In this document: in pieces, positions 15,837 through 24,189 of the stretch
How positions within the stretch are numbered: the first letter of the stretch is position 1
Layout of the letters: each line of letters begins with the position of its first letter
Assembly: GCA_014874265.1 (NCBI GenBank)
Contig: JACWAM010000073.1
Location: 1 to 34,470, forward strand
Reading direction: 5' to 3'
DNA length: 34,470 bases
From: Thermoleophilia bacterium
Lineage (GTDB): Bacteria; Actinomycetota; Thermoleophilia; BMS3ABIN01
Made by a program: the position numbers and the translations under genes
The notes under the pieces: model-generated
Databases searched by the model: none
Told to the model about the DNA's origin: nothing
The model's input: the letters and a program-made list of their open reading frames with translations, nothing else

Positions 15837-16358
15837 CTATTGCCTGATGTCATTGAACTTGGCTGCAATGGAGCCCGTATGTGCATCGATAAAATAAAGC
15901 TCTCGAGCTTCTGGTTTTTGTGTTACCAGAAAGATTTTCCAGGCCAACAAGAAGCCTGATCCCTTGGACAGATAAACCATAAGCACGGGAGGTTTTGATT
16001 TTAACGGTGACGGGTCCCCCCCCCATATCTTTCTTCGCTGTTGCGAGCGCGTCGGCTTCCTTGATTCCCGGTAACGTCCAGTCTGAGCCCCGGCTGATAG
16101 CTTCCGTTTACGGTCTCGATCTTTCCTTGCGCCGAAAAGTGAACCGCCACCTCAGCGCCAAGAAATGCCGGTACGCCCGTAGCCTGGTTGCTGCGCGCCT
16201 GCGCATGCTGGTGGCCATCCGCGAGCGTGATTTCTCTCGTCATATCAACGTTGCCACTTACGGCGCTATGAAGTATTACTGCCGCAAAAGCAAAGGAAAG
16301 AGCGAGTGAGCACAAACCCAGGGCCAAAGACAACCAACCGAAGTGGTCTTTTGCCCAT
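15837..16358 (-). pseudogene. Secreted FTP-PepSY domain protein gene with three +1 frameshifts
   Basis: Read piecewise, the gene starts at ATG 16358 (AGGAG Shine-Dalgarno 6 nt upstream, MGKRPLRL). It continues with a hydrophobic export segment (LSLALGLCSLALSFAFAAV), then an FTP-type domain (VPAFLGAEVAVHFSAQGKI, NGSYQPG). A PepSY-like domain follows (LPGIKEADALATAKKDM, then PPVLMVYLSKGSGFLLAWKI) and ends LYFIDAHTGSI before TAG at 15837. Each junction needs one extra base removed: at about 16335-16340 (TTGGTTG), about 16085-16092 (CCGGGG) and in the nine-G run at 16017-16025. FTP/PepSY pairs occur in propeptides of thermolysin-like M4 proteases, where they inhibit the enzyme. No protease domain follows here. 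Confidence 0.7.
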
Positions 16359-16474
16359 TGTCAGCTCCTGTCGGCCTTTGATTTTTTCTCGGACTCGCCG
16401 CCTTTCCGCTCGCTCTGTTCCGGATCAGCCAATTTTTTCGCTCCATTAGCTTTACGTTGTAATTTTCAGTCGCC

Positions 16475-17002
16475 CTACGTGAGCTGGGCTCCGCAACTGG
16501 TGCAGAATTGTTGCCCCGGATCGTTCTGACCGCCACAGGCGGAACAAGAGGTCCCCGCGTCGGTATTAATCGCATTTGCGTCAGCATGAGTGACCACCGG
16601 AGACGACAACCCAGCAGTGGGGGTGAACAGGCCCGCTTGTGGTTGCAAGCCAGCTGCCGGCGCTGGAGAGCCTATATTTCCGGGAGAAAAAGTCCCATCG
16701 CCGCCGCCTCTTATATCCCTGAGGGTATCGTAAATTCGAAAAACGACAATCAGGAACTCACTCATGATGCGTGAATAAAGAATACCTCCCACAATCAGGA
16801 AAAGGCCCAAAAAGATGAATCCTGGACTCGATTGCTCATGTAGTCCGCCATAGTCGCCTCCGAAATAATCATAACTGCTCACAACCTCTTTCCTTGTCAT
16901 GACATATATTCCCAGGATGACGAATAACAGGGAACTCAGCCAGAAGATGACCTGTATGGCGACTGGCGCTATCATTTTCTTAAATAAAAGATATTCTTTC
17001 AT
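16475..17002 (-). CDS. DUF4282-like membrane protein with C-terminal zinc ribbon
   Basis: The N-terminal part (MKEYLLFKKMIAPVAIQVIF) has two hydrophobic helices, about residues 12-34 and 60-78. It ends with the pattern SEFLIVVFRIYDTLRDIR, which fits DUF4282 membrane proteins. A Pro/Gly/Ala-rich linker follows. The C-terminus is a zinc ribbon, CSACGGQNDPGQQFCTSCG. The start is ATG 17002 with AAAGGAC upstream; a longer frame to 17023 has no better signal. The gene appears intact at about 175 aa and sits between broken neighbours. The role is unknown. Shared zinc ribbons with the neighbours suggest a common complex or cytoplasmic-face adaptor. Confidence 0.8.
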   Translation of the reverse strand: MKEYLLFKKMIAPVAIQVIFWLSSLLFVILGIYVMTRKEVVSSYDYFGGDYGGLHEQSSPGFIFLGLFLIVGGILYSRIMSEFLIVVFRIYDTLRDIRGGGDGTFSPGNIGSPAPAAGLQPQAGLFTPTAGLSSPVVTHADANAINTDAGTSCSACGGQNDPGQQFCTSCGAQLT

Positions 17003-17046
17003 GCTCGTCCTTTCATGCCGCAAAGATCAAGAAATGGAAATATGTA

Positions 17047-17700
17047 TTAGATAACGTTCGGGAAGTCGCTATAAAACGGGCCCGACTTCGCCAGTGTGTC
17101 GATCAAAGACCAAAGCCAGAAACCGAAAAATACGGGAATATCAATGAAAATCCATACGCCGAAAGTAACCAAAGTCAGAAAGAAGTTTACGCCGAGGGCA
17201 ATGATAAATATCCAAAACTTGGTAGAATCGCGCTGATAAGTATACAACCATGTCCAGCCGCTCAGGAAAATAGCCAGAATAACAGCAACAGACTTGTCCT
17301 TGGGTTTGGTTTGACTGGCAAATGCGGAGACAGGATTGATGAACGCCTGATGCTGGACGGGACGGGGCGCATTGGTGGCGACTCCGCAATTAAGACATAT
17401 GGCGGCAGCGCTGCTTAAGACATTCCCACAGTTGGAGCAATAGATCTGGTCGGCCGCTCGTGTCTGCTGGGCTACTGCCTGAAATTGTGGCGGCGGGGCC
17501 AGCTGGACAGGCACTGTCAACCCCGAGCCGCAGCCGATGCAAAAAGCATAATCGGCCTGATTTTCCTGGCCGCACCTTGGACAACATTTTGCCGGTTGCG
17601 TCCTTGCCGCAGTTCTTACTTCCTCCAGTTTCTGCCCGCAGTTGCTGCAAAAACTTTCCCCTTCTTCGTTGACTTCACCACATCCCGGACATTCGCTCAT
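17047..17700 (-). CDS. Three-zinc-ribbon protein with C-terminal TM2-like membrane domain
   Basis: A 217-aa protein with three CxxC...CxxC zinc ribbons: CPGCGEVNEEGESFCSNCG (about 4-22), CPRCG...FCIGCG (about 40-58) and YCSNCGNVLSSAAAICLNCG (about 86-105). After a linker come hydrophobic helices (SVAVILAIFLSGWTWLY, FWIFIIALGVNFFLTLV, WIFIDIPVFFGFWLWSLI), similar in position to TM2-type membrane domains. The ATG at 17700 has GGAG 6 nt upstream. The gene is intact and sits 44 bp upstream of the DUF4282-like gene in the same direction. The function is unknown; it is likely a membrane-anchored zinc-ribbon scaffold. Confidence 0.8.
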   Translation of the reverse strand: MSECPGCGEVNEEGESFCSNCGQKLEEVRTAARTQPAKCCPRCGQENQADYAFCIGCGSGLTVPVQLAPPPQFQAVAQQTRAADQIYCSNCGNVLSSAAAICLNCGVATNAPRPVQHQAFINPVSAFASQTKPKDKSVAVILAIFLSGWTWLYTYQRDSTKFWIFIIALGVNFFLTLVTFGVWIFIDIPVFFGFWLWSLIDTLAKSGPFYSDFPNVI

Positions 17701-17739
17701 TTTTTCTCCTGATTTAATTTGATACTATTTCTTAAAGGC

Positions 17740-19375
17740 TCACGAAAGCACATAAAGGTCTCCGTCTTCACTTGCCAAAAAAACTTCTCCGTCTTTTACT
17801 ACGGGAGAGGATGAAATGGCGCCCTGGGTTTGAAATCGCCACATCTCCCGGCCGCTGCGCGTGTCCAGCACATAAAGAAACCCATCGCGACTGCCAAAAA
17901 AAGGCTGCTGTCCGCAACGGTCGGAGCTGAGCTAAGGGGGCGCTGTGTCCTGAAGCCCCAGAGGGCTTTGCCGCTGTAAGCGTCAAGTGCGTAGATGCTG
18001 CCATCGTGGCTGGGCACGAAAACATGCTGGCCATCGAGGGCGCAGCCCGCCGAGATGCTGCCCGGGGTGAGGTATTTCCAGACAACCGCGCCGGTGTATG
18101 CATCCAGTGAATAGAACCCCTTGTCATTGCTGCCAACAAACACCCTTTCCATCCCAATTGCTGGCGTCGCCGCTATGCGGCCCTGAGCACGGAAACGCCA
18201 TCGTTCCCGTCCAGAAGCAGCGTCGACAGCATAAAGATATTTATCATTGCAGCCGAAATATAGTACTCCCCCAGCCAGCGCGGGAGAGGACATGATCATT
18301 CCGCCGGCTGGAAACTGCCAGCGTGCCTGGCCAGTACGGATATCGACTGCGTGCAATTTCTTGTCGGAGCTGCCCACGAACGCCACGCCCTGAAACACAA
18401 GAGGTGAAGAGGTTACCTTGCCAACAGTAGCATATCGCCACAGTTCGCGGCCGTTGCCACAATCGGCGGCGTATAAATTATGGTCGTCGCTACCAAAATA
18501 AACGACGCCATTGCTTACAGCCGGGGAAGATGAGATCATACGTCCGGTTACGAGCCGCCATTTCTCCATGCCGTTTGCACGGTTGACGGCATATAAGGCT
18601 TTGTCGTTGCTCCCCCAGAAAACCGTGCTCTCCGTAACCGCGGGCGAACTGCGTATTTTCCCCATCGTTTTGAACTTCCATCTCAACTGCGTAAGTTGTT
18701 CAAGTCCCTTTTCTCGATAGCATCCCGTGCGCCGTAATCCCCCTCGAAATATCGCCGTTTCGTCTTCTTTGGGAGATTGGAAAACCGCCTGTACTGGATT
18801 ATCCTGCGCCCCTCTATCGCTGTCGTATTGCTTCCCGCAGCCGGAGCAAAACCTGGCGCCGGGTTTTGACTCCTTGCCACAAGATGAGCAAACAGGACCT
18901 GCATGAACAGCATCCGGGGGCTTCGGCGCCGTAGACTGATTTGAATCAGTTGCGGCCTTGTCAATGTCCAAGATTTCCGTATCTGCGCCCGGCTGGCTAT
19001 CCTGAAAAGAATCTTCCGTCACCGTTTCGCCAGCCGCCTTGGTTTCTGAAGGATTGACCGGGGCTCCACAACCTGTACAGAACTTGCAGTGGTCTTGATT
19101 ATCTTTCCGCATTCGCCGCATTTTGTTTCTTTAACTTCCGGCTGAGAGGATGTTTCCATCGGCTGATTTAAATTTATTTTTGTGGTTGGTTGCGCGGCTC
19201 CCGAAACGGTTTCTTCAGAATCCGCATTGCGGACGATGTCAGTGCCAATCTCGTAATCTCTAAAATCCGCCCCACAGCCACTACAGAAGTTTGTCGACGA
19301 ATTTATTTCCCGTCCGCAATTTGGACATTCCGTAACAGGCGCTTCATTTGCTCCTGAAAAAAGATCCGCGCTCAT
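17740..19375 (-). pseudogene. Zinc-ribbon/PQQ-propeller protein gene with two single-base deletions
   Basis: The gene starts at ATG 19375 with GGAGA upstream and reads zinc ribbon 1 (CPNCGREINSSTNFCSGCG). In zinc ribbon 2 the frame slips. KCGECGK continues as DNQDHCKFCTGCG only if the three-base run at 19104-19106 had four bases. A third ribbon (CSSCGKESKPGARFCSGCG) and a PQQ-type propeller follow. Near the end the frame slips again at a run of seven (plus-strand A, about 17896-17902). One more base restores GSRDGFLYVLDTRSGREMW and a last blade ending DGDLYVLS at TGA 17740. No membrane segment was seen, unlike paralogue 13985-15814. Translation without correction gives a piece of 440 aa at 17799-19121. 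Both lesions being homopolymer deletions leaves sequencing error or slippage as alternatives to decay. Confidence 0.8.
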
Positions 19376-19510
19376 ATATCTCTCCGATACTGAAGACGCA
19401 ACAATTGGTAAAGTGATGACAAATTAATAAATATTCGTGCTTTAAATATTGATAATGTTATCCTCGTTACTTTTTTTTGTCAATGCGCATTCAACGCTGA
19501 AGTGCAACGG

Positions 19511-19627
19511 TTAACGGATTGACGTTCTGAAGACTTCTTCATATGGAGTTTTGAATCCAAGCTTTTTTCTGGGCCGGTGATTTAACCAGTGCTGGGCCTC
19601 GGCGATCTCCTCGCCGGTAATGGTGGT
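19511..19627 (-). pseudogene. IS30-family transposase, C-terminal fragment
   Basis: The frame reads TGEEIAEAQHWLNHRPRKK and then LGFKTPYEEVFRTSIR before a stop at 19511. NHRPRK-LG-KTP-E is the typical C-terminal end of IS30-type transposases. The upstream part is missing: sequence beyond about 19627 belongs to another element. Confidence 0.75.
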
Positions 19628-19742
19628 GATATGGAACCAGGACCGGCTGCACTCGTCCCTTGACTATCAGGCTCCTGACGACTATATCAACAGGATCAGA
19701 AAGCAAGGGCAAAACCAGGCTCACTCTTTAGTTTACGCGTAA
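19623..19742 (+). pseudogene. IS3-family transposase, C-terminal fragment
   Basis: The frame WNQDRLHSSLDYQAPDDYIN ends at TAA 19740-19742. The RLHSSLxYxxPxxY pattern is the end of IS3-type OrfB transposases. Only about 36 codons remain, directly joined to the opposite-facing IS30 fragment. Confidence 0.75.
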
Positions 19743-19770
19743 TTGGTGCGAGAAGAGGGGCGCAGCTCCG

Positions 19771-20112
19771 ATGGATGATCTTCTCCACGGGCAGGAAGAA
19801 GCCGTCTACGGTGACAAAGCTTACGCCGATGAGGGCAAAAGAAAAGACTTTGAAGAGCGCGGCGTAAAGTGGTGTGTATCCAAAAAAGCAGCCCGGGGGC
19901 AAAAGTTAAGCAAGAAAGACAAGCAGCGCAACAGTCGCATGAGCCAGACTCGGGCCAGAGGCGAACATCTGTATCACGTGGTTAAATGCATATTCGGCTA
20001 CCGCAAGGTCAGGCACCGGGGCATCATCAAAAACGCGGCGCAGCAGTTCACCCTCTTCGGCCTGGCCAATCTCTATCTGGTGAGGAGAAAGTTGCTGCAG
20101 CAAACGGCGTAG
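19771..20112 (+). pseudogene. IS5/IS1182-type transposase, C-terminal half
   Basis: The frame contains VYGDKAYADEGKR, with the second Asp of a DDE site, and GEHLYHVVKCIFGYRKVRHRG, with the Glu and the Tyr-Lys-Arg signature. It ends FGLANLYLVRRKLLQQTA. The N-terminal half is missing: the start MDDLLHGQEE corresponds to the middle of such transposases. It is not expected to be active. Confidence 0.8.
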
Positions 20113-20210
20113 TGCGCCCGAAATTGTAAATGGGGACAGAATCAGTCCTCAGGAAGATTATAATCGAGCCCGGATTGATGGAAACAGGGCGATAATCATG
20201 AAAATGTACC

Positions 20211-20531
20211 TTGTCAAACATAACCCGCGGAATTTTGGAGATTGTTCAGAGGTTCCTTAACATTAGTAGGTTGATATTATTACTAATATTTAGTATTCCA
20301 TATTATAGTATTTTAGGAATATATATTAGCCCCTGGTACCTTTGGCTAGTGGCAGTTTTTGGCCCCTTCCTCTTGGTTGTTGAAACCATTCATTGGTTTG
20401 TTCTTAATCATTTTTTCCCCACAAGCAGGCTATGCAACTTAATTTGGGTTTTATTGGCCACGCCCTTAATATTCATCATTGAATTTGGTCTTTTTGCCAT
20501 TATATTGATAGAAGTGGTCGGGTTTGTCTGA
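20211..20531 (+). CDS. AT-rich small hydrophobic protein, unknown
   Basis: A 106-aa frame starting at TTG 20211. Three to four hydrophobic segments cover most of it (SRLILLLIFSIPYYSIL, WYLWLVAVFGPFLLVV, NLIWVLLATPLIFIIEFGLF). No family was recognised and there is no clear Shine-Dalgarno. Base composition is much more AT-rich than the surrounding genes, which suggests separate origin. It lies among transposase remnants and may be a passenger or a chance frame. Confidence 0.4.
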   Translation: MSNITRGILEIVQRFLNISRLILLLIFSIPYYSILGIYISPWYLWLVAVFGPFLLVVETIHWFVLNHFFPTSRLCNLIWVLLATPLIFIIEFGLFAIILIEVVGFV

Positions 20532-20583
20532 ACAGCTGATTCTGATTTATAAGTGATAAGCTGTTCCCTTTTCACACCGCTAC

Positions 20584-20715
20584 CTATCCGGGAAGCGTGG
20601 CCCAGTAGACCGAGTCCGGAGTTCTCCTGCCGATTCCCTGATGCCGGCGGCGGAAGTTGTAGCGTTCAAAATACGCCGCCAGTTCCCTGTGGGCTTCGGC
20701 GATCGTATGCACGGT
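20584..20715 (-). pseudogene. IS3/integrase-core transposase tail fused to an ISL3 remnant
   Basis: The last ~43 codons read AYFERYNFRRRHQGIGRRTP, then DSVYWATLPG and stop. YN-RRxHQ-xG-TPxxVY is the C-terminal signature of IS3/IS481-type integrase-core transposases. It is joined in frame to an ISL3-like segment upstream (20716-20853), giving a chimeric 89-aa open frame. Confidence 0.65.
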
Positions 20716-21390
20716 TTCCGGCAAGGGTAGATCAGTCATGCAGTGATAGAGGTTCCGGATATAGTTCCCGGCGGTTCGGAATCCATAAGCCTTGTGGCTG
20801 ATTACCTTGGCCTTGTTATTGAGCCCTTCGACGATGCCGTTGTGGATAGACATTTTGAAGTAATTTTATCAAATCATCCTGATGGCGCCTGAGCATCCAG
20901 GCAAAATCTCGCATTGGCCCCAGTCGGAAACGAGTAGCCCACCAGAATCACCTGTCCAGATAACGTTTGCCCACGAGGGACGGCTATAGCCCCAGCGACC
21001 CGCCGAAGGCTTCCTTAAGCAGGGGCCCGGTTGATCTTCAGGTTCAGCTGCTCCAACTCCGACAGGCGAAGCTGCTGATTTCCGGTAAGATTATCCGGGT
21101 TCTTCAGCCAGATGTAACGAGTGTTGGCCATAAGTTCCTTGTGCTCCTTGCCCTTTTCCTTAATCTCGTCACGCCGCACCTGATTCTACGGCCCTCATCA
21201 CATGCTGAACGATATTGAACTTGTCAAACACCAACACCGCCTGAGGCACCCTTGGAAGTGCACCCCAAAGTTGCTTGAACCGATTGATATCGACCGGGAA
21301 GCCACGGTAAGAAGGGTGGAAGAAGAGCTGGCCGCTTGATTTGTTCCTTCGGCGCATCGCTTTTCGCGGCGGCAATTGCCGCCCAGCACC
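20716..21390 (-). pseudogene. ISL3-family transposase remnant with frameshifts
   Basis: Pieces of an ISL3 transposase can be read in order on the minus strand. VLVFDKFNIVQHVMRAV (about 21180-21230) is a DDE-region motif. It is followed by RRDEIKEKGKEHKELMANTR and YIWLKNPDNLTGNQQLRLSE (about 21060-21170). FAWMLRRHQDDLIKLL (about 20860-20910) and VEGLNNKAKVISHKAYGFRT (about 20770-20830) come next. The pieces lie in different frames with stops between them, so the gene is dead. Confidence 0.7.
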
Positions 21391-21451
21391 CTAGCACATC
21401 AAGAGAGGTAACCTCGATGACTTTACCACTACGTTCTTGATCAGGCCCGTG

Positions 21452-23575
21452 CTACGGAAATGGAGTACAAGTGCTGGAAACATGCAGGTTGCTTCCAGCG
21501 GCTGAGTCATAGGCTGCTGCCAGCGATTGACCGCCGATGTCAGGCTTTTGGAGCTCAGTGACAGTAAGTGACCCATCGGCTGAAATACCGAAGGTAAATC
21601 CTGTATCAAAACTGAAGTCAATGGTCCCCTGGGCGGAAATGATCTTGCCAAAAGTAACCGCGACGTCACTGTTGGCAATAACTGTTTTAAGGGCACTATT
21701 AACGTCGCTGGCGGACGGAGGATTGGGGACGGACCCTTTAGCAGCATTCGCCGCCAGATCGGAGACAAGAATACTGATTGCGTTAACCACATTTTTGTTA
21801 TCGAGAGATTGGAGATTTGCCAGAACGTCAAAGGTCTGCCCGTTATTAACACCAGCCTCTAATCCCAGAAAGGGTATCAATCCGGATATGGAAACAGCTG
21901 TTGATTTGTTTAACTTCCCTGAGACTTCGAGGGAGGCAGATTTGGGAAGCCAGACACCTAAAGATGTGGACACATGTTGAAAGGTAATAAAAGCTAAAAC
22001 GTTCGCGTCCCCCGACATCCCCCTATTAGCTACTGTCAGCCCTCCCGCGCCCGCGACGTGAAAACCGATATCGACCGAAGCGGGGTCGGAAACCAAACCG
22101 GAGTCCAAATTGTGGTCATTTTTCATTCTCACCACAACCCCGTCCTGGGGATGAATTGAGCCCTTGAAAAAATCTGCTCCAAGGATAGAAACTCCGAGAT
22201 TTAGTTCAACACCCGTATCAAGATCGAGATCGGTTTCAATTGGGGCGGATAGAGCCGGCGCAACAGGCGCGGGCACCGACCAGCCAAGCCCGGGAAAAAC
22301 GGCAGAAGCAGCTGCGTAGCTGCCCAGCGATCGCGAAACCAGTTTCTCGGCGCTGCTTCTTGATGGCAGCATGTAAGTGTTTTTCAGGGCGACGTTTCCT
22401 CCAGCCTTGAGGTTGGCCTTGACTCCGGAACCGACAACCTCCTGAACGATTTTTTCGGCGCCGCCAATGAAGTCGATATCAAAACCTGCCTGAAGGCCTG
22501 TAGTAACAGCCAGTTTGGCCTGCCCGTCAGCAGTTTCAGAGATAGCGAAGTTAAATTGCGGGCCGGCATAAACAGAGAAGATGGTGAGCGAGGCATCAAA
22601 AGAGGCGGCCTCCGTAAGACGGGTGCAGTCAGAGGGGTTGATGTCACTAGAGGAGGCAGCGAAGACCGGGGAAGGGAATATAGAGAAAAACAGAACAAAG
22701 ACCAAAGTGACTGCGAGAATCTGATGTTTCCGAACCGACGAGCCAGCGAAAATGACGATTATGGAAAAGAAAAAACCAAGAAGCGCAGCAAAGAGATGGG
22801 TAACAACAGGACCGGTGACAAGGGTTTCTGAAAGGACATAGTTAATCGCGATGCCAATCCCAAAGGCGGCGAAAATTGAAAAAGGTATGGCAATCAGGTT
22901 GGCAGGGCGAACTGCTCGAAGATGGTTTGGGCGGGAAAGGGCTATAGAGGTGGATAAAGATGCATTTACTGCAGTACTGCCATACAGAAGCAAACTTAAC
23001 GCGGTACGCAGGGACTCGAGATCGGAGATCGCCGCGCCAGAAGTCCACCAGGGTATTATGAAATGGACATCCAACTCGATAAGAATAATTTCCAGAAGCA
23101 GGAAAGATACAAGTGACTTAATGAATATGCTCGGCCCGGTGAACTTGATGTGAGGAACCGGAGTCAGTTGATTCGACTGGTTCTTTAAGCTGAGAAAGAG
23201 AATACCAACCAGATTGAAAAAGACTCCTATAAAAAAGGCTGGAAGGGGAGCCCTCCCTTTTCTGGCAGCAACGGCTGCGGTGAGGGAGCCAAAAACGAGG
23301 CCCGCAAATACCGTAAAAATACTTAAAATCAGAATCGTTGCCGTATTCTTGCCGTGAAAGTGGCCGATAAGAACAAAAACTGCTGCCCCTATCAAGCCGG
23401 AGGTAAGAGCAATAACCACAAGAATAACGACTATTTTCTTTAGTAGAGCTTTTGCAGATTTATGCTTATATGAAGTTTTAGTCGGAGAGAGATTTGTGCC
23501 AGTTTTTTTCAGTTCAGCGCCGCACCGACCGCAGAAGCGCGTTTTATCGTTTGCTTTCTTTCCACATTTATGACA
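21452..23575 (-). pseudogene. Large zinc-ribbon membrane protein, open frame without a start codon
   Basis: An open frame of ~708 codons runs from 23575 to the stop at 21452. It begins with a zinc ribbon (CHKCGKKANDKTRFCGRCG), then a basic linker and a series of hydrophobic segments (about 45-280 from the frame start). A further hydrophobic stretch ending SPVFAASSS resembles an export cleavage region. The remaining ~400 residues look like an extracytoplasmic domain rich in Gly, Ser, Ala and Val with no motif I recognise. No ATG, GTG or TTG precedes the zinc ribbon in frame; a TAA is immediately upstream at 23576-23578. The first usable start is GTG 23419, which would skip the ribbon. An overlapping ATG one base out of frame (TTAATGTC) suggests a small deletion at the start. 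A truncated protein from 23419 (655 aa) might still be made. Confidence 0.6.
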
Positions 23576-23578
23576 TTA

Positions 23579-23934
23579 ACTCAAATGAGCGCACCGCCTG
23601 AGACGACTTAATCAGCACTTGACTTATGACATAATACACAATTGATGATGAATAGTAGACCTATGAAATGGCATTTCTTGAACTACCCTAACAAAAGCCG
23701 CGTCAATTTCGCGACTGCTCATCCTATTAGCTCAGGTGTAAAAGTCAACTGCTTCCCTGACAGTCGCCCTCTTTGAGAAGTTTTGCGGTTATGCCGCTTT
23801 TTTGGTTTCCACAGCCCCGAAAAAACCTATATGGTGCATTGTAGATAGCAAAAACTATAAGTGAGCGCAATCAGAGTGTCGAGGACGGCGGACGATTTTT
23901 CCAGCGGATGCTCGGGGGCAACTGGCGGCTTTTA
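23579..23934. other. Right end of the island, non-coding
   Basis: A 356-bp stretch between the large membrane gene and the right inverted repeat. It has one small hairpin with a T-run (GCGG-TTATG-CCGC then TTTTTT, 23785-23803), a weak plus-strand terminator. The last 50 bp match the inner part of the left end imperfectly. No gene is apparent. Confidence 0.5.
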
Positions 23935-23970
23935 CATATACCACTGGGCAGGAGGGTGACACTTTTCAAG
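23935..23970 (-). repeat. Right terminal inverted repeat
   Basis: The exact 36-bp inverted copy of 13710-13745, ending ACACTTTTCAAG. It abuts the direct repeat at 23971 with no gap. Confidence 0.8.
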
Positions 23971-24001
23971 CCCTTATCTCCTAACCCTCGGTTCTCTTGA
24001 C
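23971..24001 (+). repeat. Right copy of the ~30-bp direct repeat flanking the island
   Basis: Identical to 13663-13692 except for one extra C in the middle. Its last bases (TTGAC) are part of the -35 box of the promoter at 23997-24025. The repeat therefore carries a piece of the original promoter to the far side of the island. Confidence 0.8.
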
Positions 24002-24025
24002 ACCCGCAGCCGGCGGCTGTAGACT
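23997..24025 (+). promoter_or_regulatory. Promoter of the riboswitch-thrC-cysO operon
   Basis: A perfect -35 TTGACA (23997-24002), a 17-nt spacer and -10 TAGACT (24020-24025). The predicted start is near 24032, about 24 nt before the first paired base of the SAM-I aptamer. Confidence 0.75.
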
Positions 24026-24055
24026 TTTAGGGCTACAACCAGGAAACGCGTTGTT

Positions 24056-24189
24056 CGCATCCAGAGAGGCGGAGGGACTGGCCCTGTGAAGCCTCGGCAA
24101 CCTGCGGGCCGGCGTGCGGCTTTAATCCAAGCGCCCACATAAACCGCAAGGTGCCAAATCCTGCAGATCTAACCGGTCTGGAAGATGTG
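24056..24189 (+). ncRNA. SAM-I (S-box) riboswitch aptamer
   Basis: The aptamer has all S-box landmarks. P1 is CGCATC (24056-24061) paired with GATGTG (24184-24189). The core includes AGAGAGGCGGAGGGACTGG, the conserved GAAGCC...GGCAACC segment, and AAGGTGCCAAATCCTGC in the P3/J3-4 region. P4 is CAGA paired with TCTG, followed by the invariant GGAAGATG. SAM binding stabilises P1. The kink-turn and pseudoknot positions agree with the family. It lies directly upstream of a threonine-synthase-like gene rather than a classic methionine gene. Confidence 0.95.

Larger units (their letters stand above)
13710..23970. mobile_element. 10.3-kb island bounded by inverted repeats
   Basis: The two ends are inverted copies of the same sequence: 36 bp identical (13710-13745 against 23935-23970), with recognisable but gapped similarity for about 60 bp more. 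The flanking DNA is directly repeated (13663-13692, 23971-24001). The interior differs from the surroundings. It holds zinc-ribbon membrane genes all on the minus strand, several broken, and transposase remnants at 19511-21390. No intact transposase or integrase is present, so the island cannot move by itself as seen. It could be a composite element whose ends are remnants of one IS, or a large transposon that has lost its recombinase. Confidence 0.7.

Noticed and set aside
21391-21852. Second minus-strand frame inside the large membrane gene
   Set aside because: Shadow of the 21452-23575 frame; Ser/Leu/Pro-rich without motifs.
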